Source: Xenopus tropicalis (taxonomy: Eukaryota > Chordata > Amphibia > Anura > Pipidae). From it: a DNA stretch of 64,000 nucleotides. The notes under the pieces were generated by a model that ran no database searches, was not told the DNA's origin, and was given only the letters and a program-made list of their open reading frames with translations. Shown one piece after another: positions 1-10,365 of this stretch. A program made the translations under genes and the position numbers. The stretch covers positions 135,300,506-135,364,505 of the forward strand of contig NC_030681.2 in assembly GCF_000004195.4 (NCBI RefSeq). The letters run 5' to 3'. The first letter of the stretch is position 1. Each line of letters begins with the position of its first letter.

Positions 1-30
1 GAAGTTTTGCGTTGTCCATGTATTAGAATA

Positions 31-254
31 TCCCAACGTGGATATCCCATAAGGTTGCTCTTGTGGGCTCTGTCCAGGTGGCGAATGGGAGCATCGCCCT
101 GTGAGGCGCAGTGATGTATAATCCCCTTCCACAACGTTGGAGAGCAAGCATGTCCCCGGCCATTAGGCTGGTGTGGGCAGCATCCTGTATATTCCTATAG
201 CTTCCCAGAGCCCTCGGGCAGTGACTGGGGAGACAAACCATGCAGGGTACACAC
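31..254 (+). ncRNA. snora73: U17 (SNORA73/E1) H/ACA snoRNA in the last rps7 intron
   Basis: I recognise this as U17, a box H/ACA small nucleolar RNA needed for early pre-rRNA cleavage toward 18S rRNA rather than for a known pseudouridylation. Visible landmarks match vertebrate U17 in order: CCAACGTGGAT at the 5' end, CTCTGTCCAGGTGGCG, CCCCTTCCACAACGTTG, ATATTCCTATAGCTTCCCAGAG and, near the 3' end, GGGGAGACAAACCATGCAGG. An ACA triplet at 249-251 lies three bases before the inferred 3' end. It sits about 120 bases upstream of the last rps7 exon on the same strand, consistent with release from the spliced intron. U17 inside the Xenopus gene for this protein (old name S8) and in fish RPS7 is established knowledge. 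The exact ends are inferred from the family. Confidence 0.93.
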
Positions 255-282
255 AGATTCCAAGAAGTACTTAACTTAGTAG

Positions 283-450
<168 letters not shown>

Positions 451-465
451 TGTGCAGGATTGCAT

Positions 466-471
466 AATAAA
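466..471 (+). terminator. rps7: Polyadenylation signal of rps7 (AATAAA)
   Basis: A canonical AATAAA lies 15 bases after the rps7 stop codon and is followed by a T/G-rich stretch. A 3' UTR of about 40 bases is typical for ribosomal protein mRNAs. Confidence 0.8.
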
Positions 472-490
472 AAGTACTTCTTGTTACAAG

Positions 491-1353
491 TTTGTCTTTG
501 TGTTTTCTACCATCTAGCTTTGTTCTATACCAATCCATTGTTCAAGAGGTTTAGCATATGGGCAAGATTTATTTTCCTTTACATACCTTCCAACTTTCCC
601 GATTTTTGTGGGGCAGTCCTGATTTTGACAGCTCAGCTTTCTGTCCAAAATTCTTACTGAAAAGTCCCTCATTTCCCTTTTGATCTTCTGCACCGAAGGC
701 CAACAAAGATACAAAGTTTCTCAAACTTAATTAGATAAGTAGCTTTTGGCAGAGATCCCAGAATACTCAACCCCTTCACTTAGGCACAATTGTAACTAAA
801 AAGCTAAACAGGTCTCTTGGAACTAAGACTTGCTAAAAATGTAAAACTGCACTTTAAGATGCAAAACTGTAATAACTCATAAAACAAGACCCCAATGCAT
901 CTGGAAATGTATTCAAAATTTACATAACCTGCCAAATTGTCTAAAATGGAACTAGTATTTAGGGGTGTGGTAACAAAAATGGGTGTGGTCAAAACATTTT
1001 CGCACAATTGTTTTGTTCCTCTGCACCTTTCAAATCTGAGTGTGGCTCACAAGTAAAGTAAAAAAAGGTTGGTTGGGGACCCCTGTTCTAGAGACTGGTC
1101 CTTATGCAGTCATTAAGACCCCCTACAAGAGGCGATACTAGTTGAAAATGCATGAGTCACTCGAAGCCAAATGACTGGTTACTCAAACAGACAATTAATA
1201 TCAAGGCAGGAAGGGCAGAAACCTTGAAGGCATTAGCACTTTCAGGAGAAGTCATTTACAAATTTTTCTCGTCTTTAGGCAACTTGCAACTATTTGCTGC
1301 AATTAGTCTTATTTAAAGCAGACATATTAAAAGATGGAAGGAATCTGAGACCT
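491..1353. other. Gene-free stretch downstream of rps7
   Basis: I see no coding exon here. Around 1067-1084 there is a lone terminus resembling the right end of the hAT-like MITEs found intact at 21.6 and 31.8 kb (GGTTGGGGACCCCTG), with no matching left end. The rest is AT-rich and unremarkable. Confidence 0.5.
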
Positions 1354-1499
1354 AATTCAAGTACAAATAACCCGGAGAGTACACATCTCAAAATTACACT
1401 TTCACTGAGAACATCTCAGACATCTGTGTTGAGATGTCTCAATAAAATTACACTTTCACTGAGAATATGTGTACTCTCCGGGTTATTTGTACTTGAATT
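1354..1499. mobile_element. Foldback MITE with 33-bp perfect terminal inverted repeats
   Basis: The first 33 bases (1354-1386, starting AATTCAAGTACAAATAACCC) are the exact reverse complement of 1467-1499. The interior holds a roughly 21-bp direct repeat (AAATTACACTTTCACTGAGA at about 1391 and 1446) around a short palindrome. I see no clear target-site duplication. It has no coding capacity and is a non-autonomous or foldback element of unknown superfamily. Confidence 0.8.
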
Positions 1500-1640
1500 T
1501 GGAAATGTGTAAAGCCAGCACGGGGCCTGTTACCTGTTGATGAGTACCTACTGAGAACAATGGAATCTACGGCAGGACTTTTAAACATTATTTGAGAAAC
1601 TGAGACCTTCCTGGTATAAAATATATTGGCAAGCTATGTT

Positions 1641-1641
<1 letters not shown>

Positions 1642-1672
<31 letters not shown>
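1642..1672. repeat. (TAA)n microsatellite
   Basis: About ten uninterrupted TAA triplets. Confidence 0.9.
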
Positions 1673-1689
1673 TAGAAAGGGAAGTTTGA

Positions 1690-4060
1690 GAACAAATTTC
1701 ATGTTGGGTTGAAAAACATGAAGTCACTGATTGGACTCGGCCCACTTTCTCTAACCTTGGGCCACAGTTATACAGTAAAAACCACTGTGCAACGTTTGGG
1801 GACCCTGGTTTTAATAGTGTCTGAATGGCAGCAACTTAAATCTCCCCACTGAAAGTCAACAAGTGACATCTGATTGGCGGTTGGTGGCACCACCCCTTTT
1901 TCTAACCTGGAACTGCAGTTACCCAGTGACTAACTCTGCGAAGTTTAGGGGCCCTAGCATTAATAGTTAAAGAACGGCAGCAATTAAAATTTAAACCAAT
2001 AAAAGTCAATAGGTGAATTGCGATTGGTGGTTGGTGGCTCTGCCCACTTTTTCTAACCTTGAGTCGAAGTCACCCAGTAACAAACAGTGGGCACCCTGGC
2101 ATAAATAGTGTGAGAATGGCAGCATTTTAAATTTAAACCAATAAAATTCAATGGATGAAATCTGAATGGCTGTTAGTGGCCCAACCCACTTTTCCTATTT
2201 TTGAACTGCAGTTCCCCAGTGACCAACTTTCCAAATTTTGGTGACTCAGGCATAAAAATTGTGAGGCTGACAGCATTTTACACTTCACCATTGAAAGTAA
2301 ATAGATGAAATGTTATTGGCTGTTGGTGGCTCCGCCCACTTTTTTTTCTAACTTTGAATGGCAAATACCCAGTGACTAACTCTGGAAACTTTAACAACCC
2401 TGGAGTTAATATTTAAATAATGGCATCAGTTTAAATATAAACCAATGAAATCTAATGGGTGGAAATGGATTGGCTGTTGGTGGCTCCTCCCACTTGTTTG
2501 GGAACCCTGACGTAAATAGTGTGAGCAAAGCAACATTTTAAATATAAACCAAGAAAATTCAATAGGAGAAGTCTGATTGGCTGTTGGTGGCTTCACCCAC
2601 TTTTTAAAACCTAAAAATGCAGTTCCCTAGTGACCCTGGTGTTAATACTGTGAGAATGGCAGCAGGTTGAATTTCCCCATTGAAAATCAATAAAAATCTG
2701 ATTGGCTGTTGTTGGCTCCACCCACTTTTTCTAACTGAACTGCAGTTACCAGGTGACTAACACTGCAAAGTTTGGGGACCTTAGTATTAATATTTAAAGA
2801 ATGGCAGCAGTTTAAATTTAAACATATGAAGTCTATAGGTGAAATCTAATTGGTTGTTATTGGCCCCACCCACTTTTCTAAACTTGGAACATAGTCACCC
2901 AGTGACAAACTTTGCAAAGTTTGGGGACCCTGACATTAAACATGTGAGAATGGCAGCAATTAAAATTTTCCCACTGAAAACAATGAAAGAAATGTGATTG
3001 GCTTTTGTCAGCCCCGCCCACTTTTTCTAACCTTGGGTACAAAGTCACGCAGTGACTGACTGCAAAGTTTGCGAACTCTGGCATCAAACAAAAAAAAAAT
3101 TCAATAGGTGAAATCTGATTGGCTGTTGGTGGCCCCGCCTACTTTTTCAAAACTAAAACTGTAGTCCTCTAATGACCAACTGTGAAAAATTTGGGGACCC
3201 TGGGGTTAATACTGTGAGAATGGCAGCAGGTTGAATTTCCCCATTGAAAGTCAATAGGTAAACTCTGATTGGCTGTTGGTGGCTCCGCCCACTTTTTCTT
3301 ACCTTGAACCACAGTTACCTGGTGCCTAACTCTGCAAAGTTTGGGGACCCTGGTGTTATTACTGTGAGAATGGCAGCAGGTTGGATTTTTGCCAAGTCAA
3401 TAGGTAAAATCTGATTGGCTGTTCACATCTCCGCCCACTTTTGGGCATCCAACAATCATCATATTTTCATTCAGGCTGAGCCAATGACGGTGTGATTCAA
3501 GTTTGGGGAGTGTCGCCTCAAAGCTGTAAGATTGGCAGCAGTTTCAATTTCCCCATAAAAGTCAATGGGTACAATATGATTGGCTGTTGTTCGCCCCTCC
3601 CACTTTGAATTTTTTTTTTTTTAAATAACCTGAATGCGTAGTCACCCAGTGACTGCAAAGTTTGGAAAATCTGGCATCAAACCAATAAAAATCAATAGGT
3701 GAAATTTGATTGGTTGTTGGTGGCTCCGCCCACTTTTCAAAACTTAAATTGCAGTCCCCTAGTGACCAAGTGTAAAAAGTTTGGGGACCCCGGTGTTATT
3801 ACTGTGAGAATGGCAGCAGGTTGGATTTCTGCCAAATCAATAGGTAAAATCTGATTGGTGGTTCACAGCTCCGCCCACTTTTGGGCATCCAATAATCATC
3901 CTATTTTCATTCAGGCTGACCCCATGACTGTGTGATTCAAGTTTGGGGAGTGTCGCCTCAAAGCTGTAAGATTGGCAGCAGTTTCAATTTCACCATTAAA
4001 GTCAATGATTAAAATTTGATTGGCTGTTGTTGGCCCCTCCCACTTTGGGGTCATCCAACA
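1690..4060. repeat. Diverged tandem array (about 105-170 bp units) rich in CCAAT and GC-box-like motifs
   Basis: Sixteen or more diverged units are recognisable by the core GATTGGCTGTTGGTGGCTCC followed by GCCCACTTTTTCTAACC. Cores lie at about 1871, 2019, 2164, 2313, 2469, 2576, 2700, 2849, 2997, 3117, 3267, 3413, 3580, 3708, 3855 and 4018. Between cores recur AGTTTGGGGACCCTGG, GTGAGAATGGCAGCAG and AAAGTCAATGGGTG. Unit length varies with internal deletions. Each unit carries an inverted CCAAT box (ATTGG) next to a GC-box-like CCGCCC. The sequence matches no coding family. It ends about 200 bp before a possible first exon. Confidence 0.85.
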
Positions 4061-4261
4061 AATGTTGCTGCTTCATTCGGGGTGACCCCATGATTATGTT
4101 ATTCAAGTTTGGGGGCTGTAGCTTCAAAGCTGTAAGAGCGGCAGCAGTTTGAAAATCTTCCCTGTCAAAGTCAATGGGAAAATTGGGGGGTTCGGAGCGG
4201 CGCCACAAAAAGACGGGGGGGCGGGATTGCTTAGAAAAGCACAAGCAACCTGCTCCGCTAT

Positions 4262-4485
4262 AGGGCGAAGATGTGTGGGGAGTTTGGGTGCTGTACCCCT
4301 AAAACTGTAGGAGGAGTAGCGTTTAGAAAATGGGGGGCGCTAAGAATAAGAAGCGGAAGAATAAGCCAAAGTGGCAGAACAGTCTGCGGGGTTTCAGCCC
4401 AACACAATAAGAAATCACATGACTGGCCGCACGGCCAACTGTCAGTTATAATAACGGTTTTATCACTTCATTTCTGGGATCAGAG
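4262..4485 (+). other. Possible first (untranslated) exon with strong splice donor
   Basis: A locally GC-rich stretch ends in GGGATCAGAG followed by GTAAGTGG, a near-consensus 5' splice site at 4486. It lies just after the CCAAT-rich array and upstream of the kinase gene on the same strand, whose first recognised coding exon (10346-10392) needs an upstream partner. A 72-codon frame opens at 4271 but resembles nothing, so I take the region as non-coding. No transcript evidence is visible. The start coordinate is a guess. Confidence 0.3.
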
Positions 4486-5046
4486 GTAAGTGGAGCGCTG
4501 GGGGCACTGGGGGGCATTTATAGGAAAATAGTGGCATAAATGCATCAAATCGCTATGTAATCGCACCACTAGGGGGCGCCTGGGATATTGGCGTTGGTTT
4601 TGCACATATTCTGTCATTTTGATAAATATAAAATGTGATTATGGGAGAGTTGGGGTTGGGGAGCAGGGAGACTACGAACGTCTCTGGATAAATACAAGTA
4701 ACACATAATATTTGGGGTTCAGATTCATCTTCTAATATTAATATTCACATTTCCCTGGATTTTTATATGTATTTTATAAAGTGTAAGTTTAAAACTTATT
4801 GGGGAAAAGTCTGAAATGTCCCATTTGTCCCATCGACTAACGGTCGCTCTGGGTGACAGTTGGGCACTTGGTGTTTAGGTTTTTCTTCTAATGCTCTAAT
4901 TAATATTCCTATTTCTCTCTGTATCTCACTTTATTTATAAAATTGCCTTATCTAAAAGCTTTTTATGGAAAAAATTGCCACTTCCCAGCTGCTAATGGGC
5001 TGCCTGAGGCTGGTGACAGTTACTGACAGGCAGCCATTGCTTTCCT
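4486..5046. other. Unannotated segment between possible exon and minisatellite
   Basis: No exon or mobile element is recognisable. The last 80 bases before the array contain a short imperfect palindrome around GGCTGCCTGAGG and CAGGCAGCC. Confidence 0.4.
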
Positions 5047-8000
5047 CAGCATCCCCTATCAGAGCTGCAGCCTGTAGTCCTATAACTGTCACTGGCCTAC
5101 GTGTCCCAGCATCCCCTATCAGAGCTGCAGCCTGTAGTCCTATAACTGTCACTGGCCTACGTGTCCCAGCATCCCCTATCAGAGCTGCAGCCTGTAGTCC
5201 TATAACTGTCACTGGCCTACGTGTCCCAGCATCCCCTATCAGAGCTGCAGGCTGTAGTCCTATAACTGTCACTGGCCTACGTGTCCCAGCATCCCCTATC
5301 AGAGCTGCAGGCTGTAGTCCTATAACTGTCACTGGCCTATGTGTCCCAGAATCCCCTATCAGAGCTGCAGTCTGTAGTCCTATAACTGTCACTGGCCTAC
5401 GTGTCCCAGAATCCCCTATCAGAGCTGCAGCCTGTAGTCCTATAACTGTCACTGGCCTACGTGTCCCAGCATCCCCTATCAGAGCTGCAGTCTGTAGTCC
5501 TATAACTGTCACTGGCCTACGTGTCCCAGCATCCCCTATCAGAGCTGCAGTCTGTAGTCCTATAACTGTCACTGGCCTACGTGTCCCAGCATCCCCTATC
5601 AGAGCTGCAGCCTGTAGTCCTATGTCACTAGCCTACGTGTCCCAGCATCCCCTATCAGAGCTGCAGTCTGTAGTCCTATAACTGTCACTGGCCTACGTGT
5701 CCCAGCATCCCCTATCAGAGCTGCAGCCTGTAGTCCTATAACTGTCACTGGCCTACGTGTCCCAGCATCCCCTATCAGAGCTGCAGCCTGTAGTCCTATA
5801 ACTGTCACTGGCCTACGTGTCCCAGCATCCCCTATCAGAGCTGCAGCCTGTAGTCCTATAACTGTCACTGGCCTACGTGTCCCAGCATCCCCTATCAGAG
5901 CTGCAGCCTGTAGTCCTATGTCACTAGCCTACGTGTCCCAGCATTCCCTATCAGAGCTGCAGTCTGTAGTCCTATAACTGTCACTGGCCTACGTGTCCCA
6001 GCATCCTCTACCAGATCTGCAGCCTGTAGTCCTATAACTGTCACTGGCCTACGTGTCCCAGCATCCCCTATCAGAGCTGCAGTCTGTAGTCCTATAACTG
6101 TCACTGGCCTACGTGTCCCAGCATCCCCTATCAGAGCTGCAGTCTGTAGTCCTATAACTGTCACTGGCCTACGTGTCCCAGCATCCCCTATCAGAGCTGC
6201 AGCCTGTAGTCCTATGTCACTAGCCTACGTGTCCCAGCATCCCCTATCAGAGCTGCAGCCTGTAGTCCTATAACTGTCACTGGCCTACATGTCCCAGCAT
6301 CCCCTATCAGATCTGCAGCTTGTAGTCCTATAACTGTCACTGGCCTACGTGTCCCAGCATCCCCTATCAGAGCTGCAGCCTGTAGTCCTATGTCACTAGC
6401 CTACGTGTCCCAGCATTCCCTATCAGAGCTGCAGTCTGTAGTCCTATAACTGTCACTGGCCTACGTGTCCCAGCATCCTCTATCAGATCTGCAGCCTGTA
6501 GTCCTATAACTGTCACTGGCCTACGTGTCCCAGCATCCCCTATCAGAGCTGCAGTCTGTAGTCCTATAACTGTCCCTGGCCTACGTGTCCCAGCATCCCC
6601 TATCAGAGCTGCAGTCTGTAGTCCTATAACTGTCACTGGCCTACGTGTCCCAGCATCCCCTATCAGAGCTGCAGTCTGTAGTCCTATAACTGTCACTGGC
6701 CTACATGTCCCAGCATCCCCATCAGAGCTGCAGCCTGTAGTCCTATGTCACTAGCCTATGTGTCCCAGCATCCCCTATCAGAGCTGCAGTCTGTAGTCCT
6801 ATAACTGTCACTGGCCTACGTGTCCCAGCATCCCCTATCAGAGCTGCAGCCTGTAGTCCTATGTCACTAGCCTATGTGTCCCAGCATCCCCTATCAGAGC
6901 TGCAGTCTGTAGTCCTATAACTGTCACTGGCCTACGTGTCCCAGCATCCACTATCAGAGCTGCAGCCTGTAGTCCTATGTCACTGGCCTATGTGTCCCAG
7001 CATCCCCTATCAGAGCTGCAGCCTGTTGTCCTATGTCACTGGCCTACATGTCCCAGCATCCCCTATCAGAGCTGCAGTCTGTTGTCCTATGTCACTGGCC
7101 TACGTGTCCCAGCATCCCCTATCTGAGCTGCAGCCTGTAATCCTATAACTGTCACTGGCCTACGTGTCCCAGCATCCCCTATCAGAGCTGCAGTCTGTAG
7201 TCCTATAACTGTCACTGGCCTACATGTCCCAGCATCCCCTATCAGAGCTGCAGCCTGTAGTCCTATAACTGTCACTGGCCTACGTGTCCCAGCATCCCCT
7301 ATCAGAGCTGCAGCCTGTAGTCCTATGTCACTAGCCTACGTGTCCTAGCATTCCCTATCAGAGCTGCAGCCTGTAGTCCTATAACTGTCACTGGCCTACG
7401 TGTCCCAGCATCCTCTATCAGATCTGCAGCCTGTAGTCCTATAACTGTCACTGGCCTATGTGTCCCAGCATCCCCTATCAGAGCTGCAGCCTGTAGTCCT
7501 ATAACTGTCACTGGCCTACGTGTCCCAGCATCGCCTATCAGAGCTGCAGTCTGTAGTCCTAAAACTGTCACTGGCCTACGTGTCCCAGCATCCCCTATCA
7601 GAGCTGCAGCCTGTAGTCCTATGCCACTGGCCTACGTGTCCCAGCATCCCCTATCAGAGCTGCAGTCTGTAGTCCTATGACTGTCACTGGCCTACGTGTC
7701 CCAGCATCCCCTATCAGAGCTGCAGTCTATAGTCCTATGACTGTCACTGGCCTACGTGTCCCAGCATCCCCTATCAGAGCTGCAGCCTGTAGTCCTATGT
7801 CACTAGCCTACGTGTCCCAGCATCCCCTATCAGAGCTGCAGTCTGTAGTCCTATAACTGTCACTGGCCTATGTGTCCCAGCATCCCCTATCAGAGCTGCA
7901 GTCTGTAGTCCTATAACTGTCACTGGCCTACGTGTCCCAGCATCCCCTATCAGATCTGCAGCCTGTAGTCCTATAACTGTCACTGGCCTACGTGTCCCAG

Positions 8001-8857
8001 CATCCCCTATCAGAGCTGCAGCCTGTAGTCCTATAACTGTCACTGGCCTACGTGTCGCAGGATCCCCTATCAGACCTGCAGCCTGTAGTCCTATAACTGT
8101 AACTGGCCTACGTGTCCCAGCATCCCCTATCAGAGCTGCAGCCTGTAGTCCTATGTCACTAGCCTACGTGTCCCAGCATCCCCTATCAGAGCTGCAGTCT
8201 GTAGTCCTATAACTGTAACTGGCCTACGTGTCCCAGCATCCCCTATCAGAGCTGCAGTCTGTAGTCCTATGTCACTAGCCTACGTGTCCCAGCATCCCCT
8301 ATCAGAGCTGCAGTCTGTAGTCCTATAACTGTAACTGGCCTACGTGTCCCAGCATCCCCTATCAGAGCTGCAGCCTGTAGTCCTATGTCACTAGCCTACG
8401 TGTCCCAGCATCCCCTATCAGAGCTGCAGTCTGTAGTCCTATAACTGTCACTGGCCTACGTGTCCCAGCATCCCCTATCAGAGCTGCAGTCTGTAGTCCT
8501 ATAACTGTCACTGGCCTACGTGTCCCAGCATCCCCTATCAGAGCTGCAGTCTGTAGTCCTATAACTGTCACTGGCCTACGTGTCCCAGCATCCCCTATCA
8601 GAGCTGCAGCCTGTAGTCCTATAACTGTCACTGGCCTACATGTCCCAGCATCCCCTATCAGAGCTGCAGTCTGTAGTCCTATAACTGTCACTGGCCTACG
8701 TGTCCCAGCATCCCCTATCAGAGCTGCAGTCTGTAGTCCTATAACTGTCACTGGCCTACGTGTCCCAGCATCCCCTATCAGAGCTGCAGCCTGTAGTCCT
8801 ATAACTGTCACTGGCCTACATGTCCCAGCATCCTCTATCAGATCTGCAGTCTGTGTC
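5047..8857. repeat. 60/56-bp minisatellite with higher-order structure
   Basis: About 64 head-to-tail units share the consensus start CAGCATCCCCTATCAGAGCT, then GCAGCCTGTAGTCC and TATAACTGTCACTGGCCTAC. Forty-nine or so units are 60 bp. Fifteen are 56 bp, having lost four bases (AACT) at the TATAACTGTC position. The short units are anchored at 5621, 5917, 6213, 6389, 6744, 6860, 6976, 7032, 7088, 7324, 7620, 7796, 8152, 8268 and 8384. Because 60 is divisible by three, long frames stay open on both strands and are broken only by 56-bp units. I treat those frames as artefacts. Each unit has a PstI-type CTGCAG palindrome, which changes to AGATCTGCAG in some units. Confidence 0.97.
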
Positions 8858-9768
8858 CCTTGTCATCTGGTTGTCAGTGTTCCATTTACCTTAGTACCAT
8901 TTAGTGAGGTGATCCAGCAGCCAATTACAGTTGGGTACTGTGATTGGCTGTAACCCATACAGCTAATCTGTACCATACAGACACTCACACAGGGGATACA
9001 GTTAAGCAGCCCCATCATTCCCAACCCATTGGCCTTTATATTTCATAAAATCCAAATAAGTGCCTGTAACCCTCCCCTCGCTTTCTATGGGATCCCCTCT
9101 ATTTGGGAGCTGCCATTCTTGCTACTCCCCCTATGTGCAGATTGATACCCCCGGCCCATGTATTGGTACATTCTGTTTAACAGTCAGGCTCTCAGTATCT
9201 CTTGCTAGTAATGATGGCATCACATGGACTGCTTTATCTGTGCCCATTCTCATGGGAAACCCTAACAGCTGGGGGGATTTAAAGGGGCAAATGATCAGAT
9301 ATTATTTTACAGACAGGTGAGATTTAGATGGGAACAGATCAGCAGGTCCCCTCACTATCCGCCATCAGTTTATAGGCCCGGCCATTGGTTCCCTAGAAAC
9401 ACAGGTAGGAGTCCCCCATTTTCCGCTCCTGGGGTGCCATGTATAATGCCAGGCATGACAGGAGCGCATTGGAGTATAACAGTGTCAGTTCCCCAACCCG
9501 TGGCCTCCAGCTGTTGCTGAACTACAGTTCCCAGCATCCCCATCAGATCTCCAAACTATGGTGCCTCATGTTATAATAGAAGGGAGGAGGGATGGGGCCA
9601 AATACAACCTGTTTACTCTCATTTCAAGGGGAACTTCACCTTATATGCTGTTATTGCACAGATTTTGTTAGGATGCTAACCTGAGAAAAATCTCATTTCA
9701 CAATTTTGACATATTCATTTAGGGTCTGTTTGTAAAATGGGAGAACTGGTTGAGGGTGTGAATACTTA
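8858..9768. other. Intervening DNA, likely kinase-gene 5' intron
   Basis: No exon is supported. Around 9519-9540 the stretch AACTACAGTTCCCAGCATCC resembles the ACTACA-TCCCAGCATGC type of motif bound by ZNF143/Staf, which is also common inside frog repeats. An open frame at 9060-9320 resembles no protein known to me. Confidence 0.4.
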
Positions 9769-9770
9769 TA

Positions 9771-10073
9771 CAGGTATGGGATCCCTTATCCGGAAACCCG
9801 TTATCCAGAAAGCTCTGAATTACGGAAAGCCTGTCACCCATAGACTCCATTTTACTCAAATAATTTAGAATTTTAAAACTGATTTCCTTTTTCTCTGTAG
9901 TAATAAAACAGTACCTTGTAATCCTTATTGGATGCAAAACAATCCTATTGGGTTTAATTAACGTTTTGTTGATTTTTTAGTAGACTTAAGGTACGGAGAT
10001 TCAAATTACGGAAAGACCCCTTATCTGGAATACCCTTGGTCCCAAGCATTCTGGATAATGGGTCCTATACCTG
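9771..10073. mobile_element. Complete TA-flanked MITE (CAGGTATGGG family), copy 1
   Basis: The left terminus CAGGTATGGGATCCC and right terminus GGGTCCTATACCTG are inverted repeats, flanked on both sides by TA. That is the duplication expected of Tc1/mariner-type transposition. The interior contains sub-terminal inverted blocks (TTATCCGGAAACCCGTTATCC against CTTATCTGGAATACCC) and an AT-rich centre. It has no coding capacity. About ten further copies or fragments lie in this window. The superfamily is inferred only from the TA flank. Confidence 0.85.
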
Positions 10074-10075
10074 TA

Positions 10076-10345
10076 TAAGGCAGTGTGTAGCAAAGAGGGT
10101 TGGCGCATGTGAGCTCACAGTCTCTTTTTTCCCTCTCCCCATAAAGTGAAATTTCCGAGCGATTTTGAGCGATTCTTAGCTATTCCGAGCGACTCAGAGC
10201 GACTTTGTGGCATTTTTGGAGAGATTTTTTTGTGATTTTTGAGATATTCAGCGAGTTCCCAACTCATTTTTGACGTTTCTTAGGAAATAACATCTGCTGA
10301 CGTCTGCTGATATCTCTTTTTTTTATACCCAACTGCTCTTTTAAG
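10076..10345. other. Short gene-free stretch before kinase exon 1
   Basis: Around 10155-10210 runs a degenerate GAGCGATTT/GAGCGACT short-period repeat like the interiors of the CG-rich foldback elements at 40.9 and 61.0 kb. It is followed by the acceptor tract of kinase exon 1. Confidence 0.4.
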
Positions 10346-10365
10346 AGCAAGAAGACCGGGGCGCA

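Noticed and set aside
1067..1084. Complete hAT MITE ending at 1084
   Set aside because: Only the right terminus is present, and I could not find a left end or an 8-bp duplication upstream.
4952..8811. Long open frames on both strands (up to 238 codons) with 20-residue repeats
   Set aside because: They follow from the 60-bp unit being a multiple of three, are broken wherever a 56-bp unit occurs, have no splice or start context, and resemble no protein.
5047..8857. CRISPR-like array
   Set aside because: There are no repeat/spacer alternations. The whole unit is repeated, and the genome is vertebrate.
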